This document shows positions 1 through 13,165 of a stretch of DNA of 64,000 nt, in pieces (the stretch's first letter is position 1; the number at the start of each line of letters is the position of its first letter). Both the position numbers and the translations under genes were made by a program. This stretch comes from Cinclus cinclus. Lineage: Eukaryota; Chordata; Aves; Passeriformes; Cinclidae. The DNA lies in the NCBI RefSeq assembly GCF_963662255.1, contig NC_085047.1:97223619-97287618 (forward strand), written 5' to 3'. Below the pieces are notes generated by a model that was given only the letters and a program-made list of their open reading frames with translations, did not search any database and had not been told where the DNA came from.

Positions 1-221
1 ACCTCATTGATAGACCAATCATTCTAATAATAGCAACTCTAGAAAGTTTTCATTGTACTAAGAAGTTGTGCTTGTTGCTTTAATGGCAAATCTACTGACT
101 TAAGTAGACTGATGATACAAATATCTAAGAGGAAGAAAAAAAAAATCTAAGGACAATAAATTTGGATATTTTTCAATTTCAGCAAGATGATCAGCAATAA
201 AAAACAAATACGGTGCTCCTA

Positions 222-285
222 CAAGTACTTCTAGAATTGCACTCTACTGAATGCAAGTACTTCTAGAATATGCATTCTATTGCAT
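222..285. repeat. imperfect 32-bp tandem duplication
   Basis: Two adjacent copies beginning CAAGTACTTCTAGAAT (starts at 222 and 254), clearly related but with several differences in their second halves. The second copy runs into an inverted repeat (275-298). Confidence 0.8.
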
Positions 286-298
286 TTATGCAATAGAA
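275..298. repeat. 11-bp perfect inverted repeat
   Basis: TTCTATTGCAT (275-285) is followed after two bases by its exact complement ATGCAATAGAA (288-298). A near-palindrome of 24 bp with no assigned function. Confidence 0.85.
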
Positions 299-1799
299 AT
301 ATTGCTAAATTCTATAAAAGCAGAAATCATAATTCCATTAATCCAAAGTACAACAGGAAGAAAAAGGCAAAAAGTTGTGGGAAATTCTGACAAGTTTTCT
401 ACATTTATCTTGGCTTTTTCAGATATATTCCCACTATACACTGAATGTTTTTCTGTCCCATGTTTAGAAACCCTATTGTATTAATTGAATCTTTTGTGAA
501 GAGACAATGTGAATCCTTTCACAATAATCTCTTCATGTATCGTAACACAATCTAATGAAATATTAAAATTACTAAAATTCTTTTAGTTTACATGATAATT
601 CATAAAATAAACACTGCTTGGAAATAATTTCAATGTTAGATAGTTTCACATATTAGTTGGCAGGAAAAAAATTAAATCTAAACAAAGTAACCTAAAATAG
701 CTATTTTGCTTCAAATTATTTTCAAGTTATTAAAAAATGCCTTCTCTCTTATTATTTTTCACTGCATGCTACACATGAGCTACACATCCATAATAAATTT
801 TTTTATCTCTAATTGTTCTGGATTTTTAGGTTATGGTTATGTGATGTGCATAAGGAAATCTAAATCCATAATGCCATCAAAACAGAGGCAGGCCTGAACT
901 GGGACTAGCTCCTGCTAGCCTACTCCTTTTGATGTAAATGTGCTAAAAGAGGCATTTTGGATGAAAAATTGACCAGTTTTTAGGTAAGCAAACTTTCCCA
1001 TTCAGCTCACTCAGTAGTCTCATAAAAATCAGATGTCTGGGCTGGGGACTTGGGCAAAAAGGAAAGAGAGAGGAGTCTGTAAACACCTCTTTAACGGAGA
1101 GGCTGTACTTACAACAGCTTAAGCCAGCCATAAAACCACAGTCTAAAAACCAACTAATATCTGATTTTCCCTCCAAGGCTGAGTAATGAAGGTTAACATG
1201 GTGTTGAGAGGTAAGCAGGACAAACTGGCAGCTGAGTTAATAAATAAATAGTTCTGATTAAACTGTCATAGAACATAAACTGTTAAATCAAACTTCAGCC
1301 TTATGCTGGAAGAATTGAGCTGGATATGTTTTCCCAGTCAATACTCTGGGACAGACTACTGGGCATTTCTACTTCCAAGGCAGAAGGCAATTTGGCTGTC
1401 CAGACTGCCACAGACAGCACCACAGGAGCACACTCTGCTTTGAGCACACACGGATGTTATAGTTCACCTCTGCAGCTCAAACATTTCATCACTGTATAAA
1501 CTTAGATTGATAACTGGTCAAGAAAAATTCTTCCACGGCTTTTCTTTGATTTGAAATTTAGCCGACAAATATCACACATCATTCGTAAAAATACTCTAGA
1601 GTTGTGATTCAATAGGTATGGGGGGTTTTTAACTTGGAAGCTGTGTGTTTTAATTAATTATCCACCAATTTCAAATGTTATTTAAACACACTGATCTTTC
1701 CTGTCATGAACTGCAATACATAAAGGCAAAGACTGAGACTTCCTAAAGTGAGCTATCATAGTATACAGATGTAAAGATGATGAAATAGTCTTTAACACT

Positions 1800-1840
1800 T
1801 GAACTTGATGATCTTTCCAATCTAAATGATTCTATGACTC
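1800..1840 (+). mobile_element. very short CR1 3' tail remnant
   Basis: The segment GAACTTGATGATCTTTCCAA followed by TCTAAATGATTCTATGA matches the last few tens of bases of CR1 (GGATGATCTT...ATTCTATGA pattern). The body of the element upstream is not recognisable. Confidence 0.5.
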
Positions 1841-4800
1841 TTTGAAATGGAATATAATCGTGATAAAGGTGATGCTGTACCACAGCAAAAAAATGTTAAG
1901 TGAGCATTTGGGATGTGTAATGCTTCACCTGGTTTTCTGCCATTCATCTTAACAGGACTCTTGAGCAAGTCCTCAGATGAATGAGAGAGTAAGATTATGG
2001 AAGCAAATTGGCATTAAGCCTGCAGAGAACAACTGTCTTGTAACCAGCATGTAGCATAGCACTCTGCTGACAGACTAAATGGATAGCTTGCCTTTTTATG
2101 CAAATATATGCAAGGAAAGGCACACTAGTTAATGAACTACAGCCAAAGGGTCTGACCGAGAAGTCATAATTCCAGATTAAATCAGCACAGATTGCAGGTG
2201 CCCACCAATTTCAGGAACTGACTCCCTCTGATTGCTCAGAGGTATCCTAAATCTCACAGTAAGGCATGTCTAGATAAGAGTACCAGAATGCTCAATGTTG
2301 AAAGCTTAATGTTCTGTATTTTCAATACAGAAAGCATGTAGCTGTGAGCAGGTCTGTAGCTACTGTCACTGTAAACTGCAAAACTTGACAGTCCTGAAAA
2401 ATCTTTACTTGAGAGCTCTGGAGTTGCAGCAGCTGTAACTGGATGATATTTTTTACCACACATCTCAATGAAATCATGGTTAGGTTGGGCAGGAGCGATA
2501 AGATGGCAGGTTGGAGGACTCAATGGCACAATGGATGAGGGAAATAGAAAAGGGGGTGGAAGGCAAAAAAAAAATCCTGCAAACCTTTCTGTGTGAAGTC
2601 ATCTGTAAGGACTGCAGTACATCCTTGAGGGTAAATTAATGTGTGAGCAAATAGTGCAGCTTTTCACTCAGTCAGGATATTACCACGTTTTTTACTTTCT
2701 AACAGCTTTATTTTCTCTATAGCTCTTTTAATGAAATCTTCTAGGGATTTACTTTTATCAGTTAAATTCTCCTTTTGAAACCAAACATCAGGAAAGAAAG
2801 TACCAAGGACCATTGTCCATCCATAGAAACCTATATCCAATATAAGGGCAACTAGTTTCCAGCTGCTAGTCCTGAAAGCCCAACACTTTTTCTTAGGTAT
2901 CTCACACCTGCCAGGCCCACGTGGATGCCCCCAAACTCTAAAGAAGCTCCAATGGAACAAGGTGCTCATGTGTAAAAAACAATATACCCTTCTGCAGGAC
3001 TCAGTCTCAGATATCTAAGCTGCATGAGATGGGAGACAGGGACTGAACCTGTCACTAGCTGATGGAGATCTCATCAATTCAGTCAATGGCATGTGAAGAA
3101 CCACTTGGTGGATGACATCCATGTGTTTCCTATAGGACAGGAAAATTACCTCTCTGGAGGTTACTAACTTGATCCTTGTTGACAGCAGTCTGGATATCTC
3201 CATCACATAATAACTGTACAGAATTCAAAGTTCAGGTGTCTGAATCTCAAATCTTATCAGTGGCCAAGGTATTGCTGACTTGAATGCCATGGTGGAATTA
3301 CAGTGTTGAGTAACCACTTCTTACCCAGCAAAAGTAATATTCCAGAGTATTCCTGAAAACAGAATACTTCTGTAACAACTATTCCAGGGAGACATTTATA
3401 ATCTTGTAGGTGTATTCTGTTTCTTAAATATGAGAACACTCAGAAAATTAGATAGAAAACGTCTCAGGGAGAGACTTCTGTTCAAGGCAAAATATACTCT
3501 GTTTCACCACCAGTCACATAATTTTATATGCCACATGATTATACTCATATTTATTCCCTCAACCAAATTTTAATTTATATAATTTTATATTGCTGTAACA
3601 TTTCAAATATGTTTAGGTCTACATATGGAACCATCAAGACACTAGCTTTTGTTTATTCAAGCAAATTTTCTTTGTATTTTTATATTTTTCCACAGTACTT
3701 CTTTGGGCAAATTGCTAGAGGTTAATATATAAGCTAAGTTACCTTAGGGTAACTATCCTATATTTGTCTGAATAAATGCATCATTTTATAATGTATAATA
3801 AAAACTAATTTTCTATTTTCACTTACCTACACAAGGCAGTAAGATAAAAGTTTCCTATTTTACCATTACCACCATGAAAAATTGTCACAGACTAAAGACA
3901 AAACTAAAACTAGTACACTGAAAATGTTTACAGGATTACTTGTAACATAAAATAGATATACAGTCTTTACTGTAAATGGCATTGTTACTAATCAAATCAG
4001 GAAAAAGCTGCCCTTTTCAGGGAACAGCTCAAAAAGTTTTGACTAGATGTTTTAGATACATGAGAATGAAGACTATTTCAGAATTTGACAACTAAAAACA
4101 TCTGAATAATGCCTGACTGAAGAAATACAATCCCTCTGTTCTGCATTTTACAATTGCCTAATGGAACGCTATAAAAGTTTGCATGCATCTGGCAAATGTG
4201 CTCTTCAAGTATCCTAAAACTGCTTACACATTCAAACAGAAACAACCTCAGTGTCAGAGATCCAATTTTGTGCTTCAATTAATACATGCAATCTTCATTA
4301 AAATTAGTAGAAGCCACCTAGGCAATCAAGGAGACAGATTTTGGCTCAAAGTATCTTAAGAATAATTTATGTATTTGGCACAAATACTGAAACATTTAGG
4401 CCAAGCCACTCACATAAACAATCTTTCTAGTCATATACTTACAAAAGGCAAGAGCAGTAACAGCTGTCACAACTCATTGTCCAAATACATCCATCTCTTT
4501 TTGATTTTAACCTCTTGGACTAATCTATACTTGAATTTTTAAAACACTCACTTAAAAAAATATTTTTTCATTTTATTCTATGAATATAATTTTCCTCCAG
4601 AAAATAATAAGTAGCTTAAAGGTTCTATTCTTTTAAGTTGTGGCCATTACAGTAGATTTACTTCTTTCATGCATTTTCTTCCTCAGTGTAACTATTGCAG
4701 TCCTTTCCAAGCCTGAATATGACCAACAAAGATGAAAAAAATACATCAAGATATTTTTGACATAAGAGCTTTTCCAGCAATGGAGCATCACTGCAGGCAA

Positions 4801-5640
4801 AGATGGACTTCATCTGTGTTAGAAAATCTAAACTTATGGAGTATATCTCAGGCTTTATTTTGGTTACTAAGACACATGATACACACAAAGGCATTCTAAT
4901 CTAGAAGAATCTTACAATACCATAAAATGTGCTCTTAAAGACAGAGCCTATTACAGTTAAGCCAGTGCCAGTAAAAGTCTTTTTATACCATTGTAATTAC
5001 ATCCCTGTAAGCACTTTGATAGAGGAGTATTGAAAAACTTTATACTGCCAAACTCACTGCTGATAAAATTTTATATTTGTCTCCTCTCCTGGACCTGACA
5101 AGTATGACAAAGGTACAGTGTTAAGGTCATTAAAGTATTTTTTTAAAGTGGAAGAATACTTCTAGCCAAAAGCTATTATAGCTCAGTTCTTGAAAACTGT
5201 CATCGAATCTCTTCGGGCACAAATCCAGTCCAAGAAGTCGAAGAGAAAAAACATACCAGCCTCATCAGTAATGCATTTTAAGCTAATTTATTAGCACTAA
5301 CTGTTCTCAAGTAACTGACTGCAAATACTATAAGCTAAGGCTTTCTTTTAAGAGCTTTATTTTATTTCCTTCATGGATAGTTTTGGCACATTTTTCCCTT
5401 TCCCACTGTAATAGCAGAACTAAATTTCATTTACTCTGCAAACTTCCATGTAATAGCTCAGAAGAAAAAAATACTCAGAAGTTTGTTATGTGCTATATTG
5501 ATAACTCAACTGCTCCAGTTATTCCCAAGAAGGACAATCAATCATTACACTTCTTATGTGAGGGTCCAAAAGCTATTTCCCCCATCATAGCATTTTACTG
5601 TGTTTTTTTCCTAAATGACAATTACCTTACAGTGACATTT

Positions 5641-5659
5641 AAAAAAAAAAAAAAAAAAA
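5641..5659. repeat. A19 homopolymer
   Basis: Nineteen consecutive A residues. No retrotransposed body is recognised immediately upstream, so this is called only as a simple repeat. Confidence 0.95.
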
Positions 5660-5921
5660 GCAGAAATGTAGCTTTAAAAGGATCACTTTGACTAACATAA
5701 CAGAATACATAGTACAGAAGATAGTAACATTTCATGTTTGAAACAGTGTCTTCAAAAACATACGAAAGCAGAAGCAGACTAAACAGTGGAATGTACTTTC
5801 CAAGTCTACACAAGGAACATATCATCAGTCCAGAATACTTACCATCCTCTCCCTATATATAAATATGTGTGAGAGTGTGTATATGTTAAGCATTTCAGTG
5901 CTTTTCGTTCAGTTCCACACA

Positions 5922-5956
5922 CACCACCACCATCATCACCCCCACCGCCTCCACAT
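5922..5956. repeat. degenerate CAC/CAT trinucleotide repeat
   Basis: An imperfect run of CAC, CAT and CCG triplets that gives a poly-His frame by chance. Confidence 0.8.
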
Positions 5957-8900
5957 TATGCTAAAGCCTTACAAAAGATTCATTCAACTTTATGCAGACC
6001 ATGCACAGTACAAAACCTGTAGTGGGCTTTACCTTCCAGTGCCTTACTTCTTGGAAAGCCATTCCAACCAAGCACAAACCAACTGTTAAGAAAACAGAAT
6101 GATAGCATTTTCCAACTCATTTAGTTCAGTTTGGGAATGAGATGGTGTCTTAACAAAGCAATCAGCAAAGGTTAAGTGAGAGGCATACAAAAGTATTAGT
6201 CAGTACTAGTTGTGCAGTAATGCAAGTGAGAAGAGACTCCAGTCCCCTTGTCCTTTATAACTGAGAGCAAGCAAGCAGTTGGCAGCGACGAGCAGGTGTG
6301 GCTCCAAGAACAGTACAAACCAAATCAGCTCTGGGCAGAAGCTCTGCTTCTCTCCTCCTGCTCTCTCGGGGCCACCCATTGTATTTGCTCTTTGGTACTT
6401 CAGTTTAAAAATAAACACACCTTTAGGCTGGCAGTGCTGACAAGCCTCCATCTGCTCACCTCCTCTACCCCGAGCAGCCTCCAGCCAGATGTGAGATCCG
6501 ACCACCTTGCTCACTGCCAAGCCAACACGGAGCACTGGGATGGGACCAGGAGCTGAGGAAAGGGAAGACTTTCCCTTCACACATCGACTGATACAGTAAA
6601 CAGCCTCATGAACAGCCAACCCCAAAATGAACTGTGTCTTGAAAATTTTATTTTTCCTTCATCCTTTTACTAAACTGAAAATTTGAATTTTAAAGTGACT
6701 GTTAAATAAATAAAAAATGAAGCACAAATGTTTTTTTTCTCCTGCATTTAGAACATGTGAACTGCTGCCATAAACCAGAAAGAAAGGAGTACTGCATTCT
6801 AAAATAATAAAGCATGATTTGCCCTACTTTTGCTCTAGCTCTCAAATATAGAAACATAAATTTGAGCAATCCGAGAGTTAGAAAATGTACTCACAAAGAA
6901 GACACTAATGTCACCCTGCTACTTATGACTGGCCCAATAAACAAATTTTCACGCAGAAATTAAAATTTGTTTATTAAATATTTTTATACTGTTTAATTTG
7001 CTATTAATTCAGGCAAAAAGATTAAAGACTTTAAGGCTGGACAACAGTGTTTGCAATAATATATTGCATGTATCTCAACTTCTTACTTTATTTTCAAACT
7101 GACACATGTATTGAGGAGCAAAGTCAAGCTTTTTATTCTAATCTCACATGTCCCCTCTGAAACAAGAAGTTATGGGAATTGGAGAATCTACAAGGTTTCA
7201 GTTTTAGTCTCCATGGTGCGCAGCAATTTTTCCAAGTCTCAGCTGAGCTGTGAACAGTCCTTGCCTTTCATCACTCTACAATATCTCACCCTCCACACCA
7301 AATACACTCTTTGCTGTGCATCTTCACAAGACTTTTGGGCATATGCAACTGTTTTCAAACATTCTCTTTAAGAGAAGCTCAGGAGCTTCTCCAGTGCACC
7401 TCAGCAATATGAAGAATCCAGGCTGAAGGAGAGAGAAAAGTATCTATCTTTCCTAAAACTGATATTTCAGTAGATAGCAAAAATATAAATGACCAGGTAT
7501 TTATCAAACCCTGAAAAGCTTAAAACGGTAGAAATTAAGATATACTACTGGCCAAATGAAAAACAATCAGAGGAAGGGCAAGGAATTGCATTCTGAAAGC
7601 TCTATCATAAGAAATAAGATTTTTAAAACTGAAAAGAAATAATCACAAGTAGCCAATAAGGCTTAGAATCAAAATCAACTGATTCTAATGATATCTGCAT
7701 TAACTTCATCAGGCTTTCAATACAGCTATAATTGCTTTAATTGAGTCATGAAAAATAACTCCTGATCATATTATAAGCATTATGATAATAGATAGTTGAA
7801 AACTGAGACTATTAATCAGAAAAGGTATTTTTTCCCCATTCATTTACCATCTCTCTTGTCTGAATGAATTAATTTTTTGAAAATACTTATCCAAGTTTGC
7901 ATTTTTTCCTCAACAGCTTCTAAAGTAAAAGTTTTACATTGTTCAACTCTCTCTATGCATTTTTTTTTGTTGGAGGTGTGAAAGAGCTTGCCCTTTAAAG
8001 AAAAGTTGCAACTCTGTCCTACCATTTCTTTCCAGTGCAATTAGTTTTACATTTTATCACTGAAGGATCAGTAGACAATTTTTTCCACAGATGAGCACAT
8101 TTTCAACATAGTATCAAAATATTAAACATTTAAAACTTTGCTTACTAGACTTCAGCAATTTTAAAGCAATAAACATGGTATGCAAATGTTTACATTTTAT
8201 TGTAAAACTGCCTATAAAGTGGTGAATTTCTTAATCGCGTGTCTTCATAGTTCTTTTCTATCCCTTCCAACAAGTACTTAAATTATTGCACAGGATTTAA
8301 CAGCGAACTTTGTCTGCTGGAGCTTCTTAACAACACAAAATACACAAATTTCTACAAATCTGCAACTGTACCAGTTTCTAGACCTTTTTACCAGTTTCAG
8401 AAATATTGCTTTGTGTATAAATGTTGTGTTTAATTACTAATGTTTTCTGTTAAACTTGATAGTAACTTCATTAGCATAACTTCAAGGTGTTGCATTCACG
8501 CATTTATAATAAAGAACTGTTCACAGAAAATGTGTCCAGCTCAAACTACAGTTCTTAATTGCTAGAGTAGATCCAAATTAGCATTCACAGGCTGCATTTC
8601 CCTAACAACAGGCTTTCAAGCTGAAAATAATTTGTAATTCAAAAAGGATTTTGGTCAATAGATTCTGAGCATACAAAACATCTTTAGCACTTAAAAATTC
8701 CAAGACCTGTTGAAAACTAAACTTACAAGTTTACATTTTCTTGTTTCCTGTTATTTTACTCTGAAATATTATTAAAGGGTTATACAATTTGATAAAAGTT
8801 GGAATTATTCCCAGTCATTCAATTTAAACTACATTTATTGATAATATCTGATGAAATCTTAATGTATATTTATAACAGTTCCTTACTTTGACTCCAAATG

Positions 8901-11900
8901 ATGTAAAGGCATTATAGTTTAACAAACAGGAAAAGATGTTGACAAAAATAATCTTAGGTAAATTTGAAACACACTAGACTCCCCTTCAAAATGTTTGTCT
9001 CTACAAATGTACAGATTTTAAGTACAGCTTCTGCAATATGTTTACTCCAACAACAGATGCAGAAAGAATTTCAGTTGATACACTGATTAATTATATAGTT
9101 AAGCTGTGTATAGTACTGAGCACACATAAATTACATGCAATCACATTTCTATGAGGATTTATGGTACATAGCAAGCAATGAGATTTTTAAAAAACTTAAC
9201 TGGAGTTTCCTATTATAAAAATAGAAAAGCACGTACATAAAAGTTTATATTTTCCCATGTTTGGTTGTCTTTGAAAGTCTAAAATATGTAGAGATTATAT
9301 GACGGAAGCAATATGTGGTATTAGTATTTCTGCACTACACCACACTTCTATAAAAGTGCTGAAGAAGCTCCTGAAATAGTTCTCAAAGAATTTAAAATGT
9401 GATTTCCCCTATTAAGTCTGTTTACGATTTGGGCAATAGATGATTTCTCTTGATTTGCACTGATGAAGAGTGAAACAACAGACCTGTCAAGTTCCTGTGA
9501 CAGAAGAGATGCCCACCAGTTTGGCTTTCACCTTAACTCCTCTCTCCCTCCCTCTTTCCCCTCAAGCCTGCCCCTCCAGCAGATATCCTCACCCAACATT
9601 CCTGCACACCCATCAGCTTCCCCAACTGAAATCTGGCTGTTGGATGCAGGGAATCTGACATCACAGGGCAATGGAACCATCCTGGAAGAAGGAAATGTAT
9701 ACCTAGATAAAGACCTGCTTGTGTGTGTCTACAAAGAGACTGTATTCTCAGGGAAGAGAACTGACTCTACATGGGGAAAAATACTCCAGAAGACTCTGCC
9801 CCTCCGTGCCACTCCAGGATGAAATATTTTGCTCTGAAGGGTAGAAGTGCTTCAAATAATTTCCCATTCACATGGAAACAGATTCAAGTATTATCTCAGC
9901 CATGAGAACGAATTAATGCAATTAATCCAGTCCTAGTCTGGAATTTAGGACACAGCAAGAACTTCTCCCTGAAAGCTCAAAGGTGTCACTTTGTCACAGG
10001 TACATCATTTTTTGCACATCACAAGGCACACAAGTTTCATCTGTATTTTAATTCCATATTTGTCATACTGCATATTTTTGCTATGCATATTGCATAACAG
10101 CCAAACTGTTGTTGCATTAATTCTGTCTGTTGAAAAAACATGGATAATAACGTAAAGAAATTTTTAAGTCAATTTTAGTAAAAATACTCTGAGTCTGAAA
10201 CAACGATATACTAACTTCACTTCTTATTTTCTGAGTCATACAATATGTTTTGTGTATGGTCATAATTTTGGGAGACATGCCATCTAGGAAAAAGCAAGAT
10301 CCACAGATCAAAGACTTGGCAGACAGCTTTGTCTATTATTTCATTATGTAACCACCCTTCTATGCTAACTCCTAAAGCAAAAGAGCTGCTACAGATGATT
10401 TCTGATGTCAATTCTTTCCTCATCATAACTGTAAGACACACTAGAAAAATTGACAGCTTAAACAACATCCAGCCAGGCCAGACCTGTTTTTCTTTCAAAG
10501 AAAATAAGAAGTATGATCATCATGGACTTATCCAAATGCTTCCTTCATCCCCCCACCTTGCATATTCAAAAAAGTTTGAATGTTGATTGTTTCCCACACT
10601 CAGCTGACGTACAGGAGGCTGCAGTATTAAATTATTCAATCTGAATTCTAAATTAGATTTGTCCCAGACTCACTCTGTAGCTCCTTAGTCTCTTACAGCT
10701 GATTTAAATAGGAAAATGAAAGTCAGCTTTTTACCAAAGCTAAAAAAAGTACCTAAGAGCAACAAAGAAGAGAATAGAAGTTCTAGTTTCACAGGGAAGA
10801 GAAGTAAAGCATTTAATTTCCTATGAACCACATGACTATACCTTTTACATTCTGTGTCACAATACAGGAAATAAACAGTATACTTTATAACACTTCACAT
10901 CTCCATCATCAACTTCAACCACCATCACTAAAAAGACTGAGATGATTTACACAGCAGCATGGGACTGCTTCAGTCAGGATAGCAAGGACTTATATAGACG
11001 TGACAGTAGGATAAATACTATGTAGGCCAGCAGTCTACTAATCATTTTCTTGCTCCATTATGCCAACTGTTATCAAAAGACATTACACCCATAAACTGTA
11101 AAGTGTTCGGTGTCTATTGCTATCAACACAATAAATGTTCACAACAGACCAGAATATATTTTAAATTGAAATTAACTAATCAAGTATTATTAAGAGCACA
11201 TTAATTTAAAACAATCTATTAGAGCAGTTGATGATATGTAAGAAGAATCAAGCTCTTTATCTATCTAGCTGTAATGCTGGAAATAGAAAAATGACCTATG
11301 GCAGAATTTCTTCATTCCTATCAGTTTATCATGGCGTCATCCAAAAGAAGGATAAAAAGCCAGAATTAATCCAAATGCAACTCTGGCCAAAAGGACCATA
11401 CATTATAACACATTGAATAGTCCACAACATGCCAGTAAAACTTCCACTTTGGGAAAGCTATTTCTACTGCCATAGTGTACTCCTTTTTCTACTTAGCACA
11501 ATAAAACGTAAACACAGATATAATTAGGAAAAACTGTGAAACAAGTTCACTATTTTCTTGGTAGAGAGTATAATGAGTCCTTTTCATTGTTGTGTTATTT
11601 GCTACTCTTTCTTTCTTCCTTGTACTAGACCAGATGCCATGAGAAATGATTATAGAATTCAGTGGTATTAGCCAAGAAGACACTAGTGACCAGCACCCTA
11701 CATGTCTGCATGTGCAGCCTAAAAATAACTTTCCTGTTGTATTCTTGCTTAGGAAAAAACAAAAAGCAATATAAAACTAGGACTAACATTTGACAAGAAA
11801 TCAAGCCTCCCTTCCACCAGAGTCGCCCTTGACTGCTATTCTGCCATTGTGTTGTGTACTCATATTTCTCTCTTTCTTATCTCTCATTGCTGATTTACAT

Positions 11901-13066
11901 AAATTCATACCAGACTTGAGCTGGCGCAGCCTCCTAACAAAGACACTGGACAGTATAAGCTTCTTATTTTCACTGAAATATTTAGTTCTACAAAGACAAC
12001 TGCAGGATACCAGCATTAATTTGATTTCAAACATCATCACAGATTTCTCCTCATGACAAATTTGAATTCTTAGATAAACCCAGGTATGTGATGTCAAATG
12101 TATGCAACAGAATTATTTTTTAGTACAACAGCAGACGTAGTGATATCTATGTTATTGGTTAAAATGAGTGATATCTATATATTTCCAACAAAGTCTATGG
12201 GAGGTATATAATATTCCATTTTACAGACCTAGGGAAGTTACAGAATACAGAGAGAAGAAAGCTTGCAGCCAACTGAACCAGAAGAATGCTAAGAGCACAG
12301 GTTGAAGGTAAATTACCAGTTTCAAAGGAGAGGAGAAAAAATGATTGATTTACTTCTCATTCATGGACTTAAGGCAGCCTCTCACAAGCAGTAAGTGCAG
12401 ATATAAATTTAGAAAAAAAACACAAAAAAAAAAACAAGGACACCATTTAGCAAGGTAGCTACTGTGCAAATTAACACTGGCATAAATCTATGTAGTAACA
12501 ATATGGTCATAATACAACTCAGTTTGGAGTAATTTATGGTTTTTTTCTGTACTCCTCTTACAACTGTGAATTCAAAAAGTGCAAGCTGTGTCCCCTTGTC
12601 AACAAAGTCACCTGCAATTACAGTGACCAAATAACTATCAGTCCTACCTGAAATACTCCTTAGTGATGCAGACTGTTAGAAATTAAATTATACTTTTTCG
12701 CAGATCAAAAAACATCCTGTGCAAACCTAAAATTAGCACATCCCCCCTCCAAGGTGTTTTATCCATTCCATTAAAATATTCACATCAACCTAAATACTAA
12801 TTAAATGCAGCTTCTCTTCTTTTTCCTCTTTTAAACAAAATCTGCATTTCAAAGGAAATAGACATTTTTATGTTGGAAAATGAAGAGTATCTGCCTCCTT
12901 TTCCTTTTGTGTTTCACGTTTCATATCTCCTCTATTCAATTTTTAATCTTAAATTCCTTAATTTGGCTGGTAAGAAATGCTTTGTCCAAATAAGCATGTA
13001 TTATAAACAATCAGAAGGTCTGTTTCCTAATTTGTATAGTTCTCCAAGATAATACTGATATTCAAG

Positions 13067-13165
13067 ATGGAATAGTTAAATCTGGAAATGACCTCTGGAG
13101 AGCACCCAGTTCAACTCCCTCTGCTCAATGCAGAGTCCACTAAAGCAAGTTGTTCAATATAGAAA
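13067..13165 (-). mobile_element. short CR1 3' end remnant
   Basis: About 100 bp resembling the complement of a CR1 3' UTR: ATGGAATAGTTAAATCTGGA, then GACCTCTGGAGAGCACCCAG and CTCCCTCTGCTCAATGCAGA. Too short and decayed to assign to a subfamily. Confidence 0.65.

Larger units (their letters stand above)
1846..13066. other. intronic AT-rich sequence, no gene recognised
   Basis: Unique-looking DNA in intron 2. The longest frames (139 codons minus at 6206-6625; 119 codons plus at 9463-9822; 101 codons minus at 2664-2969) have no recognisable domain or consistent splice context. The 6206-6625 stretch is GC-richer than its surroundings. I see no repeat family apart from simple repeats. Confidence 0.6.

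Noticed and set aside
2664..3206. Minus-strand frames with partly protein-like text (DKSKSLEDFIKRAIEKIK)
   Set aside because: I considered a transposon or retroviral remnant but could not match a family, and neighbouring frames do not continue it.
5641..5659. A19 run as the tail of a retrocopy
   Set aside because: The sequence before it shows no gene-like or SINE-like body and I saw no flanking target duplication.
9463..9822. 119-codon plus-strand frame starting MKSETTDLSSSC
   Set aside because: Ser/Pro-rich low-complexity start, no domain, no splice or promoter context, antisense to ANOS1. Compatible with chance.
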